NCBI GenBank assembly: GCA_017888105.1
Contig: JAGHGS010000086.1
Location: 1 to 28,733, forward strand
Reading direction: 5' to 3'
DNA length: 28,733 bases
DNA from: Bacilli bacterium
GTDB taxonomy: Bacteria > Bacillota_I > Bacilli_A > RF39 > UBA660
Shown here one piece after another: positions 1-7,867 of this stretch. Made by a program: the position numbers and the translations under genes. Below the pieces are notes generated by a model. It searched no databases, was not told where the DNA came from, and worked only from the letters and a program-made list of their open reading frames with translations. Within the stretch, counting starts at the first letter, position 1, and every line of letters starts with the position of its first letter.

Positions 1-18
1 GAGACTACTGAAAAAGTA
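1..18 (+). repeat. Left terminal inverted repeat of the IS
   Basis: This matches the reverse complement of 1714-1731 at 15 of 18 positions; bases 6-18 are a perfect 13-base match. It starts at the window edge, so it could extend further left. Confidence 0.85.
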
Positions 19-55
19 TACAAAGATTATTGTAAAGTATATCAGTAGTCTTTTT
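2..55 (+). terminator. Hairpin and T-run at the IS left end (read-through blocker)
   Basis: AGACTACTG (2-10) pairs perfectly with CAGTAGTCT (43-51), and an inner 5-bp stem joins 17-21 to 37-41. A T-rich run follows at 51-60. The structure sits between the IS tip and the transposase promoter, where it would stop transcription entering from outside. Such outside-in protection is known in several IS families; its function here is inferred. Confidence 0.6.
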
Positions 56-59
56 ATTT

Positions 60-68
60 TGGTATAAT
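60..68 (+). promoter_or_regulatory. Transposase promoter, extended -10
   Basis: TGGTATAAT gives an extended -10 (TGn plus TATAAT at 63-68). No good -35 is seen; the expected -35 position falls within the arm of the left-end hairpin. A Shine-Dalgarno-like GGTGAT at 83-88 precedes the ATG at 94. Confidence 0.55.
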
Positions 69-93
69 ATATATAAGAGAATGGTGATAAATT

Positions 94-1629
94 ATGCTAA
101 AACAAAACAATCAAATGACATTTAGTTTCAGTAAGTATTCAGAGTTATATGATATACTAATTCCTGAAAATAATAAATGGAGAAGAATGAACGATGAAGT
201 TGATTTTTCATTTATATATGAATATCTCAAGGACAGCTATTCAAAAAATATGGGAAGAACTGCAAAAGATGTTGTATTTATGTTTAAGTTGTTACTGTTA
301 AAAACAGAATCAGGATTATCAGATGAAGGCTTAATAAAAATGGTTAATGTAAATATGGAATATAAATATTTTTTGGGATTAGATCCTGAAGAAAAAGATG
401 TAATAGATCCTAGTTTGTTAACTAAATTTAGAAGAAGCAGAATTGCTAAATATGAAAAAGATGAAAATGGAAAATTAATAAAAGCTGTTGATAAGTCACA
501 AGAACTTATGGACATATTGATTAGCAAGACAGTTGATTTAGCAATAACTAAGGGAATCATAAAAAAGAGAAACATTGGAATTGTAGATTCAACTCATACG
601 CTATCTATGTATGGGCATATAACACCACGAGAAAAACTAATTAAAGTTTCAAAAGAATTAAGGGAAAAAATTTATAAACTAGATTCCACGATGAAGGAAA
701 AAATGCCTAAAAAGCGTGAGGCATCGGGATTAATAGAAGATGAAATTTTATACTGTAATGAATTATTAGAATTAATAGAAAATGATGGTAGATTTGTTGA
801 GGTGCCTAGCATAGAAGAAAATATTAATTTGTTAAGAGAAATAATTGAAGATACAAACATAGAATTAGAATATTCAAAAGATCAAGATGCGAAAATAGGA
901 CATAAAACAGCAGATACCGAATTTTTTGGTTACAAAACCCATATTATGATGAGCGAGGAAAGGATTATTACTGCTGCAACAGTTACAACTGGAGAAAAGC
1001 ACGATGGTAAAGAGTTACAAGAATTATCTAAAAAGACAATAGATAATGGAATTGAACTTGAAGCGATTGTTGGAGATAAAGCATATTCAGAAAAAGAGAA
1101 TTTAGAGTTTTGTAATAAATCGGGTATAAAAAATGTCAGTAAAGTAAGTGAAACTGTATTACATGGAAACAGAAAAGCAGAAGAATTTGAATTCAATAAG
1201 GATGCCGGTATGTATGTTTGTCCTTCAGGAAATATGGCTATAAGAAAAGCAAAACAAGGAAGTAAAAAAGATGGTACTCAAGTAGAATGTTATTATTTTA
1301 ATGTGGAAAAATGTAAACATTGTCCTTTAAAAGAAGGGTGCTATAAAGAAGGAGCTAAAACAAAAACATATAGTGTCAAAATTAAAAGTGATACTCATAT
1401 TTCTCAAATGGATTATATGAAAACAGAAGAATTTGAAAATTATTTTAGCCATAGGTATAAAATAGAAGCCAAGAATGCAGAAATAAAATCGGTATATAAT
1501 TATGATAAATCAACAGCATGTGGGAAGTCTGGTATGACAATACAAGGGGCAACTACGCTCTTTTTAACTAATTTAAAAAGAATATATAAATTAGAAGATG
1601 AAAAAAGGCTAATAAAAGCAGAAAAATAG
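94..1629 (+). CDS. IS1182-family transposase
   Basis: This is a DDE transposase of 511 residues that cuts and joins the ends of its own element. The N-terminal part (about 1-120) looks like the DUF772-type DNA-binding domain of IS1182/IS5-like transposases. The catalytic residues are visible: D165 in GIVDSTHT, D328 in VGDKAYSE and E458 in RYKIEAKNAEIK. The GYKTH segment near residue 280 also fits the family. Between the second D and the E lies the usual cysteine patch (CPSGN, then CKHCPLKEGC at about 407-416). Length and motifs look complete, so the element may be active. It is the only rightward protein gene in the window. The ATG at 94 is supported by GGTGAT five bases upstream. Confidence 0.93.
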   Translation: MLKQNNQMTFSFSKYSELYDILIPENNKWRRMNDEVDFSFIYEYLKDSYSKNMGRTAKDVVFMFKLLLLKTESGLSDEGLIKMVNVNMEYKYFLGLDPEEKDVIDPSLLTKFRRSRIAKYEKDENGKLIKAVDKSQELMDILISKTVDLAITKGIIKKRNIGIVDSTHTLSMYGHITPREKLIKVSKELREKIYKLDSTMKEKMPKKREASGLIEDEILYCNELLELIENDGRFVEVPSIEENINLLREIIEDTNIELEYSKDQDAKIGHKTADTEFFGYKTHIMMSEERIITAATVTTGEKHDGKELQELSKKTIDNGIELEAIVGDKAYSEKENLEFCNKSGIKNVSKVSETVLHGNRKAEEFEFNKDAGMYVCPSGNMAIRKAKQGSKKDGTQVECYYFNVEKCKHCPLKEGCYKEGAKTKTYSVKIKSDTHISQMDYMKTEEFENYFSHRYKIEAKNAEIKSVYNYDKSTACGKSGMTIQGATTLFLTNLKRIYKLEDEKRLIKAEK

Positions 1630-1662
1630 TAGAATATTCTTTTTTATTTTAAAATTTAAGCA

Positions 1663-1706
1663 AAAAAATTGATAGATAGAAACAAACTTCTAAATATCAA
1701 TTTTTT
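1663..1706. terminator. Bidirectional terminator at the IS right end
   Basis: Twelve bases, AAAAAATTGATA (1663-1674), pair perfectly with 1695-1706 across a 20-base loop, and T-runs follow on both strands. It would terminate the transposase mRNA from the left and the lemA/DUF2207 mRNA arriving from the right. Confidence 0.7.
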
Positions 1707-1713
1707 ATTTTGT

Positions 1714-1731
1714 TACTTTTTCAGTAACTTC
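1714..1731 (-). repeat. Right terminal inverted repeat of the IS
   Basis: This is the partner of bases 1-18, with the perfect core at 1714-1726. The outermost pairs remain matched (positions 1 and 2 with 1731 and 1730). Confidence 0.85.
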
Positions 1732-1751
1732 GCAAGAAACTTAGTATTTTT

Positions 1752-3668
1752 TTAAAATCCATGACCAGAGGAACCTCCGCCTCCAAAGCCACCTCCAGAA
1801 GAGAATCCGCCACCGAATCCGCCACCACTAGAATAGCTAGAATGAGTATTCGCATAATTAGCTGATTGTCTATGATAAGCACTATTAACCGCATTATTAA
1901 TACTTGAATGAAGAATAGGACTAAAGTTAATATAGAAAAACATCGGTGTATCTCCCATTTGTGATAAATCCATTTCCTCAATATAAACATTCATACTCTT
2001 CTGTACTTTATCAGCGAGTCCAAAAATCGTCGCATAAACAAGATATCTTTCCCATAAAATAATTTCTGGAAGTTCTTTTAGTTCAAAAGATCCAAAATCA
2101 TCCAAAAAATTTTTAAATGCTTTCCATCGAGCGTAATGTTCACTTCCCTTTACGGTCTTTTTATAAACTACAATCGAATAAATAAAGAAAATAACAGATG
2201 CAAAAATAGCAACATAAGATGGAATAAAAAGAACTCCAAAATGAACTAAAAAGAAAAGTAAGAAAATAGCTAAAAATAGAATAATAATGCCTAAAATACT
2301 AGGTATTTTAGAAGATTCAAAAAAATTTTGATTCCTTCCTTCTTTTAAGACACTATCTTTCCAAGCTGTATAACTTTTAATAAATTTACTACAAGTTTTA
2401 GAACCACTCGCATAACTTTTTAAATCTTTTGTAGTAAAAATTTTTTGATTCTTATCATTTAATTTTTCTCCACCAACTGTATCAAACAAAAAGCCAATCA
2501 AAATCACTTCACTACCACTTAATTTTTCTTGATTTTCTAAGGTAAATTCATAAACTTTTTCTTTTTTCTTAGTTGATTCTATTTCTTTAACACTAATATT
2601 TTTCTTATAAATCAAATTCATAATAGAAGCCGATAAAGCATTCGGTGTAATCTGCCTTTTCATAAGGTAATCAATTACTTCAACATTATAGTCATCAATA
2701 AATTCACGATTATATTTTGAATAATAACTTGCTTTTGGACTTTTTCCATATTTAAAATAGACAAAAACAGCACCACCAAATACCATAGCAAGTAATACCA
2801 AAGAATAACCAATCACAAAATTTCTTTCTTTTTTTAATTGATCCCGTAACTCATTAGCAACCTCTGCTCTTTGTTCTTCTACTTGGATAATACCTTCTAA
2901 AGCATTATCATTATTTATTTTAGCATTAGAAAGATCCGTAATTAAATTTTTATCAAAAGTCATACGAATATCCAAAACGGAAGTAGCATCCATATGAGAT
3001 ATCTGTGCCAAAACACCATCATTTGTATCTAATTTCGTAATTTCTCCAGATAAATCACCATGCGCCCAAAAACGAAAATTACTACTATTATCTACTCCCG
3101 GAAGTAACACTTTCACTTGAACATGATTAATATCATCATAATCATTTGGCGTAATAAAATTCCAATAAAGTTCTGCTACATCTTGATGAACAACAACCGC
3201 TTCTTCAACAACATAAGTAATTAAAAAAGCAACTTTCTCATGATTAGCTGGATAATATAATCGATAAGTATAACCATTATAAACTTCATCCTCTGTATAT
3301 ACCGTCATGTTTCCATTACTAGCAGAATTAACAAGTTGAAATTTTACAAAATCCGAATCATCAAAAGTATCAAAATCAACATTACCATCAATCTTTTTAC
3401 CTTTAATATCAATTAATTCAATATCACTAGCATTATATAAACTATTATTATCATAACTACTAAAATCATCCTCTAATAAATAATTCGCATAACTAAGACT
3501 TTTTTCATACCCATTAAATGTACCATCCATTACAATTAATTCACTAATTCTTAAATCACCATTATTAAGTATTTCTGCTTCTATTAGTTGATCAGTAATT
3601 TGATAACTAGCAGCCTTTACAAAAGATGGAACCAACAATAGAAATAAACTCAAAATAACTTTTTTCAT
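1752..3668 (-). CDS. DUF2207 family membrane protein
   Basis: This is a predicted exported membrane protein of 638 residues of the DUF2207 family; its biochemical role is unknown. It has a signal peptide (KKVILSLFLLLVPSFVKA), an extracellular beta-rich domain, and a membrane helix at about 285-308 (VIGYSLVLLAMVFGGAVFVY). A cytoplasmic part follows, then a closely spaced pair of helices at about 455-510, and finally a Gly/Ser-rich tail ending GGGGSSGHGF, as is common in this family. I choose the ATG at 3668 because GAAAGGA lies just upstream; a TTG at 3683 is in frame but precedes that ribosome site. lemA lies directly upstream, a pairing seen in many bacteria. The IS begins 20 bp after the stop codon, so the native 3' end has been replaced. 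Confidence 0.85.
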   Translation of the reverse strand: MKKVILSLFLLLVPSFVKAASYQITDQLIEAEILNNGDLRISELIVMDGTFNGYEKSLSYANYLLEDDFSSYDNNSLYNASDIELIDIKGKKIDGNVDFDTFDDSDFVKFQLVNSASNGNMTVYTEDEVYNGYTYRLYYPANHEKVAFLITYVVEEAVVVHQDVAELYWNFITPNDYDDINHVQVKVLLPGVDNSSNFRFWAHGDLSGEITKLDTNDGVLAQISHMDATSVLDIRMTFDKNLITDLSNAKINNDNALEGIIQVEEQRAEVANELRDQLKKERNFVIGYSLVLLAMVFGGAVFVYFKYGKSPKASYYSKYNREFIDDYNVEVIDYLMKRQITPNALSASIMNLIYKKNISVKEIESTKKKEKVYEFTLENQEKLSGSEVILIGFLFDTVGGEKLNDKNQKIFTTKDLKSYASGSKTCSKFIKSYTAWKDSVLKEGRNQNFFESSKIPSILGIIILFLAIFLLFFLVHFGVLFIPSYVAIFASVIFFIYSIVVYKKTVKGSEHYARWKAFKNFLDDFGSFELKELPEIILWERYLVYATIFGLADKVQKSMNVYIEEMDLSQMGDTPMFFYINFSPILHSSINNAVNSAYHRQSANYANTHSSYSSGGGFGGGFSSGGGFGGGGSSGHGF

Positions 3669-3681
3669 AATTATTCCTTTC

Positions 3682-3709
3682 AAAAAAAGGTATACCTTTT
3701 GGTAACCTT
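3682..3709 (-). terminator. Hairpin and U-tract between lemA and the DUF2207 gene
   Basis: Read on the - strand, AAGGTTACC pairs with GGTATACCTT (one bulged T) around an AAAA loop and is followed by seven Ts. The lemA stop codon (3708-3710) overlaps the first stem arm, and the DUF2207 ribosome site follows directly after the T-run. It looks like an attenuating intrinsic terminator that would lower expression of the second gene. Confidence 0.65.
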
Positions 3710-4259
3710 AAAATTGTACTTTAACATTTTCTTTTTCGCTTTCCTGAGCTTCAAAGAATTTTTCTTGCTTAAACTTAAATAATCCTGCAATAATATTTGA
3801 TGGTACCATTTCAATCTTATTATTATATTGCATAACAATATCATTATAAAATTGTCTAGACATTGCAATCTTATCTTCTGTTTGTTGTAATTCTTGTTGC
3901 AATTGTTGGAAATTTTGATTTGCTTTTAAATCAGGATAATTTTCTGATAAAGCAAATAACTTACTAATAGCATTTGTAAGTTCTCCATCTGCTTTTAATT
4001 GGTCTTCTGGTAATGTTGCAGATAAATAAGTATTACGAGCTTGAACAACTTCTTCTAATGTTTCATTTTCGTGTTTCGTATAACCTTTAACCGTTTCAAC
4101 TAAATTTGGAATTAAATCAAATCTTCTCTTTAATTGAACATCAATTTGACTCCAAGCATCTTTTACTCGATTTCGAAAATCAACTAAAGAGTTATAAGTA
4201 GCAACAGCCCAAATAAGTATCAATACAACAATAACAATAATAACAATAGCAATCCACAT
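3708..4259 (-). CDS. lemA: LemA family protein
   Basis: This is a small membrane-anchored coiled-coil protein of 183 residues, the usual LemA length. One N-terminal helix (about 2-20, IAIVIIVIVVLILIWAV) is followed by the family-typical segment YNSLVDFRNRVKDAWSQIDV and then RRFDLIPNLVETVKGY. The rest is a helical bundle that includes the Gln-rich stretch QQLQQELQQTEDKIA. The molecular role of LemA is not settled; a surface or signalling role has been proposed for relatives. A strong GGAGG lies upstream of the ATG. The gene starts a two-gene unit with the DUF2207 membrane protein, and a terminator-like hairpin overlaps its stop codon. Confidence 0.92.
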   Translation of the reverse strand: MWIAIVIIVIVVLILIWAVATYNSLVDFRNRVKDAWSQIDVQLKRRFDLIPNLVETVKGYTKHENETLEEVVQARNTYLSATLPEDQLKADGELTNAISKLFALSENYPDLKANQNFQQLQQELQQTEDKIAMSRQFYNDIVMQYNNKIEMVPSNIIAGLFKFKQEKFFEAQESEKENVKVQF

Positions 4260-4281
4260 ATTAAATCCTCCTTATATAACT

Positions 4282-4310
4282 ATATTATCATAGATTTAAT
4301 TTTAACTCAA
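4282..4310 (-). promoter_or_regulatory. Probable lemA promoter
   Basis: On the - strand there is a TTGAGT -35 (4305-4310), a 17-base spacer and a TAATAT -10 (4282-4287), about 22 bases before the lemA start codon. Confidence 0.45.
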
Positions 4311-4461
4311 TAATATTTACCTAAAATAATGGCAAAAGATGTCAAAAAATTTTATAAATGAATATTCGATTTTTCTTGTTTATTTATTTAAAATATGCCA
4401 TATTTAATCTGGAAGTGTTATCCACTAAAGAGAATAACAGTAAATTATTATGATATTTAGA

Positions 4462-4528
4462 CATGAAAAAAGCAAGAAAAACCGTCCGACAAATTCCGAC
4501 ACATTTATTTACGAACTTTCTTGCTTTT
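4462..4528 (-). terminator. Terminator after the 4531-5751 gene
   Basis: On the - strand AAAAGCAAGAAA (4517-4528) pairs perfectly over 12 bp with 4468-4479, followed by Ts. The 37-base loop (4480-4516) is unusually long and holds the near-direct repeat TCCGACAAAT / TCCGACACAT. The remaining gap, 4311-4461, shows no gene or other clear signal. Confidence 0.65.
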
Positions 4529-4530
4529 AC

Positions 4531-5751
4531 TTAAATATCTATTTTATATTGTCCTCTTTCCTTACGATATGGCACTCTTACCAAAGTAGTTGACTTGCAT
4601 CCCGGATGTGTATCAAGATAATCCATAGCAACTCTATTATGTTCCATAGCTGCCCTACTAAAAGGCATCTCATGATATCCTTCTTCATATTTTGCTTCAT
4701 ATTCTACTAATGGTAAGTCTTCTTCGTTCATGAAAGAAACATAACGAATAAAGGATGCTAAATGAGGATTACGTCGAACACTATTTTGTTCTAATAACCT
4801 TTCAACAAAAGAAAGATGTTCATCACTTGGCAAGGAAAATAAGGCCATAACTGCTGGTATAGCATCCTCAAGTTTTTGATAAAATAATATATTATCAATG
4901 ACATATTCTAAATGTTCAACATCTAAATCTATATTAACAAGACCATTTAAAATAATATCAACAACGCCTTGTTCCTTTAAATTTTTATCCGCAATAATAC
5001 TAACAACATTCTCATCAAACTTAGCACATATTTTTAAATAACGTTTAATATCCTCATTACTATAATTAGCATCTTTTAACTTATCGTAAACAAACAAAAC
5101 ATCAAAATCATAATTATTTAACATAATATCTAAAATAGTATTCCATAAAGAAATATCAATATTTTGTAAACTTTTTAAAACTTTTAAATAATTTTCTAAA
5201 ATAAAGCCCTTTTGTCCATACGCTAATTTATTATCAACAATATCATTAACATCTAAAATTAATCTATTTTTCATATCATCATCTAAAGTGCTAAAAGTAT
5301 CTGTTCCATAAATAGAAATAACATCATACTTAAAATCCCCTTTTTTCATTGCTTCCTCATAACTTTCAACTGTTAAATTATTAACCATATTTGTAACCGC
5401 ATCACTAATCTCTTTTAAACTAATATTAGGAAAAGCACAAAGAGTATATATAGCTGCAATGTCAAAGGTTGGATGCATTAGAAGTAACTGTATATAATAA
5501 TTTTTAAAAACATCACTACTTATATTGGAATTTAAAAGTTTACTTAAATGATACAAGAATATTTTTATTTCGTCCTCTTCTAAACGATAAACAGTATTGA
5601 TTACTTCTTGCTTTTGAAATTTTGATAACTTGCCAAAATAATCACTAGCAAAAAAAGCACTTATGTTTTTTTTTAATTCTTCATTTTCGAGCCTTAATAG
5701 CTTCGTATACTCTTCTACCCCAATATTCTTTATAATTGCTAATATGTTCAT
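4531..5751 (-). CDS. Hypothetical all-helical cytoplasmic protein
   Basis: I do not recognise this 406-residue protein. It has no signal peptide or membrane helix. The sequence is rich in Leu, Ile, Asp, Glu and Asn, with successive helix-turn-helix-like segments (for example SNEDIKRYLKICAKF and DVEHLEYVIDNILFYQKL), which suggests an alpha-solenoid or repeat scaffold. The last 60 residues change character and carry conserved-looking basic and aromatic residues (MPFSRAAMEHNRVAMDYL, then STTLVRVPYRKERGQYKIDI). An AGGGAGTG ribosome site precedes the ATG. It has its own extended -10 promoter and terminator, so it is probably monocistronic. Function cannot be assigned; a DNA- or RNA-related scaffold is one possibility only. 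Confidence 0.75.
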   Translation of the reverse strand: MNILAIIKNIGVEEYTKLLRLENEELKKNISAFFASDYFGKLSKFQKQEVINTVYRLEEDEIKIFLYHLSKLLNSNISSDVFKNYYIQLLLMHPTFDIAAIYTLCAFPNISLKEISDAVTNMVNNLTVESYEEAMKKGDFKYDVISIYGTDTFSTLDDDMKNRLILDVNDIVDNKLAYGQKGFILENYLKVLKSLQNIDISLWNTILDIMLNNYDFDVLFVYDKLKDANYSNEDIKRYLKICAKFDENVVSIIADKNLKEQGVVDIILNGLVNIDLDVEHLEYVIDNILFYQKLEDAIPAVMALFSLPSDEHLSFVERLLEQNSVRRNPHLASFIRYVSFMNEEDLPLVEYEAKYEEGYHEMPFSRAAMEHNRVAMDYLDTHPGCKSTTLVRVPYRKERGQYKIDI

Positions 5752-5775
5752 AAAAATTTCACTCCCTAGTTACCT

Positions 5776-5784
5776 ATTATAACA
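5776..5784 (-). promoter_or_regulatory. Extended -10 promoter for the 4531-5751 gene
   Basis: TGTTATAAT on the - strand is an extended -10 (TATAAT at 5776-5781). The -35 region is a poor T-run. It lies in the short gap between the HD gene and the helical-protein gene. Confidence 0.5.
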
Positions 5785-5804
5785 TAAAAATATTGGAAAA
5801 AAAA

Positions 5805-6386
5805 CTATAAATTTTCTTTAATTTCTGGAAACAAATCATATAAATTAAAACCCAATAACTCATCAAAATATGCTTTTAATTTATAAGTTTCTTTAACATG
5901 ATATTGCGTATTTTCATAAGCACTTCTCCGAATAATGATATCAACAAGTCTTTTATCAACAGTCAAAACTTTGCATGTACACATTAAATCACATAAATTA
6001 ATTATTTTTTCATAAATCGTATATTCATGATTCTGAATAAATTCTGTTCTAAAAGGAATATCGCGAGGAATTCCACCCGCAGTACAATAAACATCATTAT
6101 TTAAATAAGAATGAGTAAGACAAATATTAGCATATTCTTCATCATAACCCAACTGTAAAATATATTGATAACCATTCATTACATGATCTTTAAAATCACC
6201 AACACCTTTACCAATATCATGAATAAAACCAAGAGTTTTGGCAAAGTCTTCATCTAACTTTAAAGCATGAGCCATTACTAAAGCAGCATTCCCTACACAA
6301 ATAGAATGATCAATCCAGTGATTATCTTTCTTTTCATCTCTAAAGCTTTCCAACAACTCTAATGCTTTATTACTTGTTAATTTCAT
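5805..6386 (-). CDS. HD-domain phosphohydrolase
   Basis: This is a small soluble HD-superfamily hydrolase of 193 residues. The metal-binding signature is present: H27 in IDHSICVG, the H56-D57 pair in GFIHDIGKG, H92 in LTHSY and D133 in NLCDLMC. HD proteins of this size usually hydrolyse nucleotides or other phosphate esters; the substrate cannot be read from sequence. Its start overlaps the stop of the upstream histidine-phosphatase gene as ATGA, so the two were translationally coupled. Neighbours include a 5'-nucleotidase-like HAD protein and a nucleoside hydrolase, so a role in nucleotide salvage or clean-up is plausible by context. No terminator is evident after it. Confidence 0.85.
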   Translation of the reverse strand: MKLTSNKALELLESFRDEKKDNHWIDHSICVGNAALVMAHALKLDEDFAKTLGFIHDIGKGVGDFKDHVMNGYQYILQLGYDEEYANICLTHSYLNNDVYCTAGGIPRDIPFRTEFIQNHEYTIYEKIINLCDLMCTCKVLTVDKRLVDIIIRRSAYENTQYHVKETYKLKAYFDELLGFNLYDLFPEIKENL

Positions 6387-6906
6387 AATACATACTCCTT
6401 TATCTCACAATTTTTTAATCCTCGATTTAAAAACAAGCCATCACCTATTCCTTCAAAATAAACACTAAAAGCTTTCGAAACACCACTATGAGCAACAATT
6501 AAAACACTTTCATAATCCTTATGTTTGAGTTCATCTAAAAAGTTAAAAACTCTCGCAAAAAATATTCTAATATCCTCAGAAGTCCCGTATTGAATAGTTG
6601 TATTATAATTCCAATATTCATCACGATTAGTTGTTTCTAGAGATTTACCACTTAAATCACCACAGCTTCTTTCTCTCATTCTATCATCAAAAATAATTTG
6701 ATTATGATTTATATTAATTATTAGAGCAGTATGTTTAGCACGCACTAAAGGAGAAGAAATAATAAGATCAAAATTCATATCTTTAATTCTTTTCCCAAAC
6801 TCTTTTGCCTGTTTTATTCCTAATTCTGTTAAATCCTCATCATCTGCATTATACATACCAAAAAATTATGAGGAACTTCACCATGTCTAACAATAACTAT
6901 CTTCAT
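6383..6906 (-). pseudogene. Frameshifted histidine phosphatase
   Basis: The family's catalytic start is intact from an ATG at 6906 (MKIVIVRHGEVPHN, with the RHG motif), but the frame then runs into a stop. The remainder continues in another frame from about 6866 (YNADDEDLTELGIKQAKEFG, then LIISSPLVRAKHTA, and VAHSGVSKAF with the second catalytic His). One extra T in the T6 run at about 6860-6865 (- strand) would join the halves into about 174 residues. The later ATG at 6856 alone would make a protein lacking the catalytic His. The run reads T TTT TTG, a possible -1 slippery heptamer, so slippage cannot be excluded. Gene decay or a sequencing indel is more likely. It overlaps the HD gene by ATGA. 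Confidence 0.75.
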
Positions 6907-6923
6907 CTTTATTTCTAATCTCG

Positions 6924-7673
6924 TCAATCTTCATTTATTTCAAAATCAAGCAATTGCTTGCAAACACTTTCATAAATATCCTGTGAGTGCAAACAAGTAT
7001 CGATTAAATATTTAGAATCTCTATCATATTCTTTTAGTCCTCTCATATAATAAGACTTATCTTGATCTAAAATAATAAATGGCATAATATCATTTTTTAA
7101 ACACTCTCTAAACATAATCATCCTCCCTACTCTACCATTACCATCAGAAAAAGGATGAATACGTTCAAATAAGACATGAAAATGAATGATATCTTTTATA
7201 GTAATTTTATCTAATTCACTATACTCTTTTAAAAGTTGATTTAAATCATTTTCTACTTCCTGAGGACTACTAGTTTTAACCATTTCTACAAGACCTATAA
7301 CATTGGGAATCACTTTAAAACCACCAATATTATATCTAGGATTATCTTCATCACTTGTACCTCGTTTTAAGATCTTGTTCATTTTAATGATCAATTCTTT
7401 AGATAAAGGCTCATCTAAAGTATCTAACATATAATCAAATAATTTAAAATGATTTTTCATTTCTATTAAATCATCTACTTGAATTAATTCATTATTTTTA
7501 GGAATAAAACTTGAAGTATCAAAAATTGCTTCTGTCTGTTCTTCTGTCAAATTACTTCCTTCTATTTTATTTGAGTTATAAGCAAAATTAACTTGAGAAA
7601 AGTGATATACATTTCCTTTAAAATTTGATTCTTTTTGTTTAATTAATTCATATCTAATTTTTGATACATCCAT
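6924..7673 (-). CDS. Fic family protein (AMP-transferase type), class II-like
   Basis: Fic enzymes transfer a nucleotide phosphate group, usually AMP, onto target proteins. The catalytic motif HPFSDGNGRVGR is intact at about 173-184, with the active His, the Mg-binding Asp and the anion-hole Gly-Asn-Gly-Arg. An inhibitory-helix motif fitting (S/T)xxxE(G/N) is visible near the N terminus (SNKIEG, about 34-39), so the enzyme is probably self-inhibited through its Glu (class II arrangement). I choose the ATG at 7673 (249 residues), which has AGAGG upstream; the in-frame ATG at 7697 lacks a ribosome site. There is no separate antitoxin gene. It sits 17 bp upstream of the broken phosphatase. The target is unknown. 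Confidence 0.9.
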   Translation of the reverse strand: MDVSKIRYELIKQKESNFKGNVYHFSQVNFAYNSNKIEGSNLTEEQTEAIFDTSSFIPKNNELIQVDDLIEMKNHFKLFDYMLDTLDEPLSKELIIKMNKILKRGTSDEDNPRYNIGGFKVIPNVIGLVEMVKTSSPQEVENDLNQLLKEYSELDKITIKDIIHFHVLFERIHPFSDGNGRVGRMIMFRECLKNDIMPFIILDQDKSYYMRGLKEYDRDSKYLIDTCLHSQDIYESVCKQLLDFEINED

Positions 7674-7724
7674 TTTATCACATCCTCTAAACTCCATTTT
7701 ACTAAATAAAACTTAAAAAGTCTA

Positions 7725-7867
7725 TTACATATTTTTTTCTAATACTCCATTTTGGATTAGTTCATAATTACCAGTTTTTAATACTTTAACTAATTGTTCA
7801 ATATTAGTTATTTCTTCTAAAGTAACTCATCCGTATGTAAATGTAATTCTGTTAAATATTTATTCAT
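7725..7867 (-). pseudogene. Small broken ORF after the nucleoside hydrolase
   Basis: An ATG at 7867 overlaps the stop codon of the nucleoside-hydrolase gene and begins MNKYLTELHLHTDE, which then hits a stop after two more codons. A second frame picks up smoothly (VTLEEITNIEQLVKVLKTGN) and ends at a TAA at 7725. Adding one base near 7825 would fuse them into a peptide of about 47 residues. The coupling with the upstream stop suggests it was once a real gene. I do not recognise the family. Confidence 0.4.

Larger units (their letters stand above)
1..1731 (+). mobile_element. IS1182-family insertion sequence
   Basis: A single transposase gene is flanked by terminal inverted repeats. Bases 1-18 match the reverse complement of 1714-1731 at 15 of 18 positions, including a perfect 13-base core (TACTGAAAAAGTA). 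The length of 1731 bp and the transposase type fit the IS1182 family. The left tip is the first base of the window, so the left flank and any target duplication cannot be seen. The right tip lies 20 bp downstream of the DUF2207 gene stop codon, so the insertion replaced whatever originally followed that gene. Each end carries a hairpin with a T-run, which would insulate the element from outside transcription. Confidence 0.9.

Noticed and set aside
3669..3683. TTG start at 3683 for the DUF2207 protein
   Set aside because: It precedes the ribosome-binding site; the ATG at 3668 has GAAAGGA at the right distance and starts a typical signal peptide.
6383..6856. Intact 157-residue phosphatase starting at 6856
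   Set aside because: It would lack the RHG catalytic motif, which is found just upstream in another frame; a one-base frameshift is the better explanation.
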